Positions 24,501-33,166 of a DNA stretch of 64,000 nt are shown piece by piece. Both the position numbers and the translations under genes were made by a program. The notes beneath the pieces were generated by a model. The model searched no databases and was not told the DNA's origin. It was given only the letters and a program-made list of their open reading frames with translations. The stretch comes from Chondrosia reniformis. Its lineage: Eukaryota; Porifera; Demospongiae; Chondrillida; Chondrillidae. The stretch is from assembly GCA_947172415.1 (NCBI GenBank), contig OX359201.1, positions 372,001 through 436,000 of the forward strand, given 5' to 3'. Positions within the stretch are counted from its first letter, which is position 1. The number at the start of each line of letters is the position of its first letter.

Positions 24501-27500
24501 TACATCACCAGATTGCGCAATTGTAACTTTGAATTCTTCATTATATCTTGATTATTTTGCTCATTTAATTAAGCAAAACTTCGCCAGACGTTTCTTATAC
24601 ACATGTACCATGATATATGTTGATTTCACAGTTATCTGACAAACTGAAAATTTTTATCAATATAACACATGGTTTGCATATAAATTTCCCATAGGTTTTC
24701 TATAGTCCTATGGCCTTTTATATGCAAACTTTGTCCTCCGTTTTCTAACAAACGGAGGCCTAAATAAAAAATCCCTTAATTTGAAACGAGTTTTATACCC
24801 TAATCTTCATGATGATATGCCCATTTTGTTTTTAGGTTCTTTCTTGGAGCCATATGAATTATTTAATTATTTATATTATATTATATTAGATTACCTTTGT
24901 ATATTGTAACTTGCACTGTATATATATATGAAATTACTAAACTAATTTTTCTTCCCTATATATAGATATATAGGGAATCATTGTGGAGGGAGAGCGTTAT
25001 AGTACCAGTTCCTAAAGGAAAAGCGAAGGGAGTGTGTGATGTGAACACTTTCCAGGACATTTCTTTAACTTCCCTGGTCAGTAAGGTGGTATGCAAGATC
25101 CTGGAACAAAGACTTTCAAGTGTGGCTGAGGTGACAGGTCTCATAGCAGAAGAACAAGGTGGCTTTTGTAAGAGGAGGGGATGTAGGGACCAATTGCTGT
25201 CACTGGTGTTATTAGGACAAACAGAAATGGTGAGAAAACCTGCAGGCATGTTAGTGGCATTCATTGACTTTGCTAAAGCATATGATAAGGTAAATCGGGA
25301 GAAGTTGTGGTCTTGTCTACAGAGTGTGGGTGTGATCGGCAGGTTTCTCAGGTTTCTACAGGCTCTTTATGAAAGGAACATGTGCAGGGTGAAAGTGAAG
25401 GGGCATATTAGTGAGGAGTTTGAGGTACACACAGGGCTACGGCAGGGATGCGTCTTGTCCCCATTACTCTTCTCCCTGTATATTAACAGTGCTGTCAAGA
25501 GGCTGAAGGAGGAGAGGTGTGGTGTGAAGTGTGGGGATGAGATTGTCCCTGGCCTGCTATTTGCAGATGATACCTGCTTGGTAGCATCAGATGTGTCTGG
25601 CATAACTAGGAGTTTAGAGGTATTGGTGGAGTGGTATGAAGAATGGGATGTGAAGATTAATGTGACAAAGTCTGGTATCATGCATATCCGCAAGAAGAAA
25701 GCAGAACGATGTGAGGTAGTGTATGAGGTGGAGGGTGAGGAAATCCCGATGGTATCGTCCTATAAGTATTTAGGCTGTGTGGTCGATGAGTATCTAGAGC
25801 TGACAGAGATGGTGGGAGATAAGGCAGAGAGTGGGAGGAGAGCCCTAGGAGCTTGTCTCCAGAGATGTCAGGCAGAGATTGGAGATGTTGGAGCTAGCGT
25901 TTTCCAGAAATTGATGGGATCTCTTGTGGAGTCAGGTATGATGTATGGGGTCGAAGTATGGGGTTGCTCTAGTCATTTGGAACCCATTGAATGTGTTCAG
26001 TTGCGTGCTCTCCATCAGTTCTTTGGGATGGGCATACTTCACCCCAAGGTATCCTTGTTATTTGAAATGAGGGCCTTACCTGTTGTGTGGGAGGTGAAGA
26101 TGCGTTGTGTGAGGTTCTGGTTGAAGGTTTTGACAAGTGAGATGTACAAGGGGAGGTTGTTAAGGAAGATAGCAAGACAGGCAGTGGAGTGTGGCAAGGG
26201 AATATGGGTAAAGAATATGGCTAAGTGTTTTGTTGAGTTTGGGTGGCAAGGTATGGATGGAAATGCCATAAAGGGCCTTAGTGAGTCAGAGATTAGAGAT
26301 ATGCTATCAAGTATTGCCTGGAGGGAGGTTATAGATACAGGTGGCAGAAGGAGATGGAGGAGAGGCCGAAGCTAGGGATGCTGAATGAAATAGCATGCAG
26401 CCCTTGAGGGTGAGTCAAGTTGTGCAGTTTTGGGAAGGAAGAGAGACAGGAATATGATGACGAAGTTAAGGGGAGGTACAATGGCATTCCAGATAGAAGT
26501 GGGAAGGTGGAAAGGAGTGGTGAGGGAAGAGAGGCTATGCAAGGAATGCAATAGTGGAGAAGTGGAAGATGTCTGCCACTGGATGCTGAGTTGCCATGCA
26601 TGGGACATTGTGAGACGGCCCCTGATGGAGCAAGTCAGCCAGTATAATGGTTTCCGAGGACAGTGTCTTGAGAAGCAGACTGCATTTATTCTATCTATGG
26701 CATGCACCAACTATTCTATTTTAAACTATATCAGTGCAATGTGGTGTGCCAGATTTGGCCTGTGATGTGAACAAACTATATTATATATATTATTTATATT
26801 TATTGTCATTTTTTAGTGCTACATTGGACTTTTGTAATGTCCTAGCACCTGTTGGTGTGGTGCACTCTAATCATGATATTAATTGATTGATTGATATATA
26901 CATGATCATACAAGGGGCAGCTATATCAGGTGAATGATGTCATAAGTAGTTGACCTATTACATACTCTTGACCACCAAAATGAATGATTTACTATATACA
27001 TGTATATATAAACATTAATGTTATGTAATGTATCAACAGGTGCTTATATAGGAGGATCATATGCATATTGCAGAAAATGTATACATACTGATTTTAATAT
27101 ACATATGTACTGCATGGACATGGCTGCATAGCTGTATATTATATATACCTCTATATCAACATACCATAACAAGATATGATTACATCATCAGTGTGAGATA
27201 TTGAGCATTCTTCTTCATCCGGACGTGCAAATGAACAGTTGGTTAGATATTCCTCTTCTCCAGTACACACCACATCATGCATCCAACTGTCTTCTGACCC
27301 TGATGCAGCACAGGTTCCCTTCTGACATTGGTGGGTTGGGTGTGTTGTGACACTCCCAGCAAAGCCCAGTTGGTAGCAGGCTACTTCCGCGTCTACTTTT
27401 GTAAAGTTTTTACTTCCGGACACGTGACTATTACAGACGGTCCCCCACAGATTGTCGTGGCATACTTCAATTCTTCCTTGAGAAGGGTTGGAGTGAGATG

Positions 27501-28021
27501 AATGATGTGCATCCACAAGCCTCAATGGTTCCTTATACTTGTCAGTACCACTGTCACATGAAAGATCTGAATGCATTAAAACATAATAGTTTCGTTACGT
27601 TCGTACGTCGTTCGTTTTAGCGAATCGTTAACTCGAAACAACAAACATGCAAATGCGTTTAACTAACTGTCACTTCGATCGTTATAAAGCGAAATGGTGC
27701 AGAAGGAGGTTCAAAAGCTTTCGAAGTGAGCGTAAAATTTCGAGCCTATATATCTAAGTTGCTATAGCTAGCTGATCTGACGAGACTGAAGAGGGAGTTT
27801 TAGCTAATAGGGTCTACTAGAAGTGCATGGTTATATAACGTGGCTATATAAACCTCAATCAACAGTTTCATAAATATTTAATTCGTTGTCATTATAGCAG
27901 ACATTAATGCATGCACAGACTTGTGTAGAGGCCTACCTTCAGTTTGTGTCAACACTGGAGCTAGTATCAGAAACACACTAAGAATTGCTATCCACGCTTC
28001 TGTCACACTTAACTTGACCAT
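21579..28021 (-). CDS. SRCR-SRCR-FN3 transmembrane receptor 3
   Basis: Predicted 463-residue type I receptor with exons 28021-27937, 27566-27165, 23031-22693, 22524-22231, 22065-21972 and 21756-21579. Introns 1-4 are phase 1 and intron 5 is phase 2, exactly as in genes 4-7. The signal peptide is MVKLSVTEAWIAILSVFLIL. SRCR-1 carries VACYQLGFAG, and the divergent SRCR-2 begins LQVALWQATQ and carries VVCRQLGLG. The FN3 has LTWDMSNQLQYYPVITSYN. The transmembrane helix is WLLLVVVLSFLLIVFCC, followed by a Cys-rich CCC segment. The tail contains KCCLKRKDASQCC, shared with genes 4-7. Intron 2 is 4.1 kb because it has accumulated a fold-back element, a LINE fragment and a nested ORF. It is the founder-like, more diverged member of the five-gene subfamily. 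A TATA-like TTTATAG lies about 45 nt upstream of the ATG. Confidence 0.9.
23115..23935. mobile_element. Large fold-back (inverted-repeat) element
   Basis: Two near-perfect inverted arms of roughly 330 nt (about 23,130-23,570 and 23,597-23,932) around a ~25-nt centre near 23,575-23,597. Examples are CAAGGGACAT against ATGTCCCTTG at the inner ends and GGAATAAGGAGTGTTATATA against its complement at the outer ends. The left arm carries an extra ~125 nt (about 23,347-23,473) that the right arm lacks. It has no ORF and lies in intron 2 of SRCR gene 3. Confidence 0.88.
24230..24235 (-). terminator. Polyadenylation signal after nested ORF
   Basis: AATAAA on the minus strand, 67 nt downstream of the stop of the 79-residue ORF at 24,302-24,541. 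Confidence 0.4.
24302..24541 (-). CDS. Nested single-exon ORF of 79 residues, unknown
   Basis: Complete ATG-to-TAA frame inside intron 2 of SRCR gene 3, on the same strand. It is richer in CpG than the surrounding intron and is followed by AATAAA 67 nt later. The product is basic and polar, has no membrane segment, and includes VMYGDVFSNASPTPSYVDPY and EDHPFENGYNKSTLSYEKEL. I do not recognise a family. It could be a small intronless gene, a retrocopy, or a chance frame. The composition shift and nearby signal favour a real or recently real gene. Confidence 0.4.
   Translation of the reverse strand: MKNSKLQLRNLVMYGDVFSNASPTPSYVDPYTHFVNHVTLRKRHRLVAKEDHPFENGYNKSTLSYEKELPNKRVVAKVR
24975..26890 (+). 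pseudogene. Degenerate non-LTR retrotransposon (LINE) reverse transcriptase
   Basis: The main frame at 24,981-26,375 encodes a reverse transcriptase: SLTSLVSKVVCKILEQRL, FIDFAKAYDKVNREKLW, LRQGCVLSPLLFSLYI and the catalytic FADD box in LLFADDTCLVA, then SYKYLGCVVDE. The copy starts at the beginning of the RT domain, so the endonuclease and any upstream ORF are missing (5' truncation). Near 26,335-26,345 the expected downstream sequence (WQKEMEERPKLGMLNEI) continues in another frame. After stops, the C-terminal zinc-knuckle-like part (CKEC...DVCHWMLSCHAW) is found in a third stretch at 26,430-26,765. It ends near an ATTGATTGATTG run at about 26,880. Clade not assigned. It is inserted antisense to SRCR gene 3, in intron 2. 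Confidence 0.9.
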
Positions 28022-29034
28022 TCTATAGATCTCTCAACTGAGTAGAACCAGTAGACGTTGGACTATAAACTGGCAAAAACCACAAGTTACTGCGTTATAG
28101 GACAAGAAATGAAACTTGTATGACTTCAATTCCCCTAAACTTACTACTTTCCTAGAAATGGCTCTATGTCAGAAAGTCCCCTAATCTATCTAACTTAGGA
28201 CAAGACTTTTGTCCTTTAACTGTCTCCTTTATTTTACTAATAATTTGGTTTTAATTTCAGTGTATGAATTATTGAATAACACGTACCTTTGCATTTAGGA
28301 AATGTCCTCAATATTCAAGACTGTAACCATAATACAACTGGTTGCCATCTTTTAATTTGCTTTTTGTATGCCATGGCACATTGCTATATTTAGGGAGATG
28401 GTTCATCTTTAGTCATCTGAGCATCTACAGACTAAAACCTTATAAGGTAAGGGGGCTTCTTTGGTGTTTTCCCTCTTCATGCATGATGTTTGAAATGAGT
28501 ACAGCATACTTGCATAGATGTGTCAGAAAGTTCACTCAACCATTTAATTTGAAAGAGGTCAATTGTATAAATTGTACATGTTACACTTCTAATTGAATTA
28601 TTGTATAGTTATTTATGCAAATTTAATTAGTGAGGTATATAACCATTGTACACTATTTAACAATGAATATACTGTATACCGTCCATTTTCAGTATAATAA
28701 TATTGCAAGTGTTTGTATTATAACTGACAATGACAATGATCTTTTAAACCACAAGTTTACTTGGGGGGGCTATTCAATGTAATATTATTGTCTTTAACAT
28801 TGAATAGTTAAATTTTCATTGGCTTCTTGTTTTTGAAAGCCTTTTCTAATGTAAACACCCTAACATACCATGCAACTAATGCTATTAAAGGACTAAATAA
28901 CTTGTGAAGGGAAATTTTTAAACTTGTTTACTTTGATTATTTAGTAAGGTTGTCACAGCTATCAATAAAATAATTGGTCAAATAATAATAACAACAGCGG
29001 ATAGTTCAAAAGTTATAGCAGACAAATATCATTC
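28022..29034. promoter_or_regulatory. Intergenic unit between SRCR genes 3 and 4 (G7)
   Basis: First of four homologous ~1 kb spacers. It contains a TATA-like CTATAAA (28,063-28,069, read as TTTATAG on the minus strand), the block GATGGTTCATCTTTAGTCAT near 28,399, a G-run of 7 near 28,763, and the stem CTATTCAATGT / ACATTGAATAG immediately after the G-run. The order is conserved in the later spacers, which suggests a shared upstream regulatory region. Confidence 0.5.
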
Positions 29035-32000
29035 TTAATTATCCTCATTCTGCACACTTCCATAAGTGCAATTCTGACCATCTATTAATGCAGATCCATC
29101 TTTCCTACGATTACAGCATCTTGATGCATCTTTTCTCTTCAGACAACACTTGATAGCATAGGTTTTATTAAATATTTTAATAAGACCATTATTTTTCTCA
29201 TAAATGCAAAAACCATTCCTAAAGAATTGAATAAGAACAACACAAAAATAAATTTCACAAAACTACATAATTTTCCAATTTGTTTACTTAATTTAGTATT
29301 TATTAAGCAAAGATTAAGACTATATAGAATTGTAATGACATTATAGTTTATAGGTACGTAAGTGTTTAGTAGAGCATTTATATAGGCAATTGTGTCTACG
29401 AATCTAGAGCTCGAGGTTGTTCAACTACCAATGCATAATTCAAATGTAATTAATTACCATCCAAAAGTACAGCAGCATAGTATGATAGTTGAAATTCCCA
29501 GAGCAATTGATAGAAGGGATAGAAAGGCTACAATACCTATCCACTGATCGGCTACAAAGAGAAAAGTTATTTAAAGTTCAAACTTTGCATTCAAATTTAT
29601 GCATATATCAAAATATGTTGATAAGTAAATATATATTGGAATGTATTTCGCCAAACCAGCCAAGTGACCGCAGTCTAATCTCTAGGCTGGTTTGGCGAAA
29701 TACATTTCAGTTCAATTAACTCCCCTCACAACAAAATATTTATATAAATAATGATTTGAAACTTTAAAAAGTACATCAACGCTTGTTTAACAGGTTGACA
29801 CATACACATACATGAAAAATCTAAGATACCATTTTCCTACATGCTATATGCCTATTCTGTAAAAAGAGCCTATAGGGGAACTAAACCTAAAGAGAGCTTT
29901 AGATGAAGATACAGGAGTCTTTTCTTCCTTCTTTTCCCTTCTTTCATCTTCTTCTCCACTGGGTCACATACACATACATACATAGGTAAGACAGATGTAA
30001 TTGTATACCAACCCTATAACTACTAATTCAAAATCTTATAACATAAAAGTAACACTCACTGCAACAAATCAGTCAAAACTAACTACCTTCAGTTGTTGCT
30101 TGAACAGGGTCGCTGTATGGACCAACTATTCTACCAAACACAGCTGCAACTCGGAAGGTGTATTCCGTCAGAGGGTCTAGATCAGTGACTTTAGCTTTAG
30201 GTGATAAATCCGTTAAAGGAGCTGTAAATGTGAAGATTTCTTCAGCAGTTCCTGCAGCCTGATACATGATATTGTAGGAGGTGATGACGGGATAATATTG
30301 GAGCTGGTCTGACATGTCCCAGGTCAATGTAGCAGTTGATGAGCCTACACTATGCGGATCTATGAACACATTACGTGGAGCAGAACCTATACAGTAATGT
30401 AAGACAACAGAATGGCATCATTTATCCATCTATATGTGTCTCTGTTTAAAAATATCCATCACAAGTAATTATAAATGAATGCATACCATACAATTATACC
30501 ACCTGTTTATATACATATATGAAAATATTAATATACCATATAACAGGTATTTTATATAGTCGCTAAATAATTAAAAATTTATACTATTTATGCCTTTCAA
30601 TTTTGTCACTATAGTGACAAGATAAGGAATTTTTGCTAGTGTTAATATTGTGAATTTACCACTTTCTGTATTCACCCATAAATAAGCAGTTTACATAAAA
30701 AAACAACATATGGTGTATATATCAACTTTTTGTCACTCAAATGACCACTTTAGTGTTCACTTACCATGACAACTTATGAATAGAGCTCTTCCAGAGCACT
30801 CTGCACTGATGTTCCAATATGATTTCGGACATTCATAAAGTTTATCTTCACTTCCATTGCAGACGATATCAGTGTTGATTGCAGTTGTAGCTTTAGGCGT
30901 GTTAGACTCAGCACTCTTAAAGCTCCCCAGCCCAAGCTGTTTGCAGACAACTTGTCCAATTGTTGCACCATTGCTATCACTTGTGTTTTCAACGCAGACC
31001 ACTTCAAAATCATTCTGACTTATGTCGAAATAGTGTAACTGACCTGTGAAATCTATTACAGTGTCCTGCCAAAGTGCAACTTGTAGATTATCTACAAAGA
31101 AATTGTTTTTTCATGTACATATATGAATTACTAACATTGAATTGGTAGTAATTATTTACTTATTTATGTTATTGATATCTCAATGGAAACCTACCAGAGC
31201 ATGAGATCATTACATCATCAGAGTGTGAACAGTACGAATTGGATTCTTTAGGGTCATTGAAGTGACAACTAGTCAAGTATTGCTCCTTTCCTGTGCAGTT
31301 CACATCTGTCATCCAGATAGATTCCTCAATCCCAGCACATGTCACTCCCTCCTTGCAAGAGTTAGCAAAGTTCTTATTGCTGCTCCCAGCAAATCCCATC
31401 TGGTAGCAGGCCACCTGAGCATCAGATTTTGTGAAGTTTGATGTCCCCGGATTGTGACTATTGCAAACTGTACCCCACCTATCATCTAGACACACCTCCA
31501 GCCTCCCATGGGAGGGGTTCGAATGACTTGATTGGTCATCTACAATCCTTATAGGGGCCTTATGTATATTTCCAGTTTCACACTTCAGATCTATATATAC
31601 AATCAATCCAGTATAGTTGATAATGCAAGCTTATTATAGTAAGAGATAGAGAATAAAGATTTCTTCTAACTGGGTCAAACTTATCTTTAGGATGGTTCAT
31701 CTTTTGACTCTTTGAGTATCTAAAGAGAGGTAGTTAAGGTACTGAAGAAGACCTTGGGGGTCGAAACATCCAACCAAAGATTTATCTTTAAATGATCAGA
31801 GTTAAAAGATGAACCATCCAAGTTAACTTATTAAGCACGTTTGATGAAGTCATCTATGGTACGTACATAATTAAGCTTTTATAATTCTTCCCCAAGTTTA
31901 TTTTCATCCAATATCTCCACGGTAGGAACTACTATAGGTGCATGTAGTTATAAAGACATTGTTGTCATATCTAAATCTGGATACCTACCTAAATACTTAC

Positions 32001-32085
32001 TTTCAGTTTGTGTCAACAGTGGAGCTAGTATCAGAAACACACTAAGAATTGCTATCCACACTTCTGTCACACTTAACTTGACCAT
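29035..32085 (-). CDS. SRCR-SRCR-FN3 transmembrane receptor 4
   Basis: Predicted 461-residue type I receptor with exons 32085-32001, 31590-31195, 31091-30765, 30386-30087, 29551-29458 and 29218-29035. Signal peptide MVKLSVTEVWIAILSVFLIL. SRCR-1 ~38-158 (GRLEVCLDDRWGTVC, VACYQMGFAG), SRCR-2 ~163-268 (LQVALWQ, VVCKQLGLGSF), FN3 ~272-368 (LTWDMSDQLQYYPVITSYN). The transmembrane exon encodes WIGIVAFLSLLSIALGIS and ends in CCC. The tail includes KCCLKRKDASRCC and ends SVQNEDN. The extracellular exons are identical at protein level to receptor 6. Intron 4 carries a 151-nt element (29,814-29,964) absent from receptors 5 and 7, and a hairpin at 29,640-29,706. A TATA-like TTTATAG lies 45-51 nt upstream of the ATG. 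Confidence 0.92.
29640..29706. repeat. Perfect 22-bp hairpin, SRCR gene 4 copy
   Basis: Arms 29,640-29,661 and 29,685-29,706 are perfect complements (core TTTCGCCAAACCAGCC) around a 23-nt loop containing GACCGCAGTCTAATC. It lies in intron 4 of SRCR gene 4. Copies occur at 33,763-33,831, 37,623-37,690 and 41,757-41,825. A diverged relative is in exchanger intron 9 at about 11,900-11,955. Confidence 0.9.
29814..29964 (+). mobile_element. Short element copy with ~15-nt target duplication
   Basis: A 151-nt copy of the dispersed element (GAAAAATCTAAGATACCATT to TTCTCCACTGGGT). It is flanked on both sides by CACATACACATACAT, which occurs once at the corresponding empty site in SRCR gene 5. The same insertion is at 37,798-37,948 in SRCR gene 6. 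Confidence 0.85.
31692..31821. repeat. Small fold-back in SRCR intron 1
   Basis: AGGATGGTTCATCTTTTGA at the left and its complement ending AAAAGATGAACCATCC at the right enclose ~100 nt in intron 1 of SRCR gene 4. Copies are in genes 6 and 7. Gene 5 has lost the left arm in a ~115-nt deletion. Confidence 0.75.
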
Positions 32086-33166
32086 TCTATTATAGATCTC
32101 TCAACTGAATAGAATCAGTAAATGTTGGACTATAAACTGGCAAAAACCACTAATTACTGTGTTTGGACATTAAATGAAACTTGTATGACTTCAATTCCCC
32201 TAAACTCACTACTTTCCTAGAAATGGCTCTCACAAGGAACTATTTCACATGTGTCAGAAAGTCCCCTAATCTGTCTAACTTAGGACAAGACTTTTGTCCT
32301 TTAACTGTCTCCTTTATTTTACTAATAATTTAGTTTTAATTTCAGTGTATGAATTATTGAATAACACCTTTCCATTTAGGGAATGTCCTCAAGATTCAAG
32401 ACTGTAACCATAACTGGTTGCCATCTTTTTAATTTGCTTTTTGTATGCCATGGCACCTTGCTATATTTAGGGAGATGGTTCATCTTTAGTCATCTGAGCA
32501 TCTACAGACTAAAAACTTTTAACTGATCATGAGGGGGCTTCTTTGGTGTTTTTCCCTCTTCATGCATGATGTTCGAAAATGAGTACAGCATACTTGCATA
32601 GATGTGTCAGAAAGTTCACTCAACCATTTAATTTGAAAGAGGTCAATTGTATAAATTGTACATGTTACACTTCTAATTGAATTATTGTATAGTTATTTAT
32701 GCAAATTCAATCAGTGAGGTATATAACCAGGGAAATTTTTTAACCACAAACACATTTATGTATTCATTGTACACTAGTTAACAATGAATATCATCCATTT
32801 TCAGTATAATAATATTGCAAGTGTTTGTATTATAACTCTTGACCAACTGCTGACAATGATCTTTTAAACCACAAGTTTACTCGGGGGGGGGGCTATTCAA
32901 TGTAATATTATTGTCTTTAACATTGAATAGTTAAATTTTCATTGGCTTTTTGATTTTGAAAGCCTTTTCTAATGTAAACACTCTAACATACCATGCAACT
33001 AATGCTATTAAAGGACTAAATAACTTGTGAAGGGAAATTTTTAAACTTGTTTACTTTGATTATTTAGTAAGGTTGTCACAGCTATCAATAAAATAATTGG
33101 ACAAATAATAATAACAACAGCGGATAGTTCAAAAGTTATAGCAGACAAATATCATTCTTAATTATC
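32086..33166. promoter_or_regulatory. Intergenic unit between SRCR genes 4 and 5 (G10)
   Basis: Second homologous spacer: TATA-like CTATAAA at 32,130-32,136, the GATGGTTCATC block near 32,476, a G-run of 10 near 32,883, and the adjacent CTATTCAATGT / ACATTGAATAG stem. No ORF. Confidence 0.5.

Noticed and set aside
29640-29706. tRNA or structured RNA gene
   Set aside because: It is a simple perfect hairpin with no cloverleaf, no A/B boxes and no acceptor-stem geometry; listed as a repeat instead.
29489-29719. 76-codon plus-strand frame repeated in all four receptor copies (MKFPEQLIEG...)
   Set aside because: It is antisense to the transmembrane exon and runs through the hairpin; its conservation is explained by the receptor exon on the other strand.
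30774-31013. 79-codon minus frame MILKWSALKTQ... in several array copies
   Set aside because: Shifted-frame shadow of the second SRCR exon, which carries the conserved VVCKQLGLG motif.
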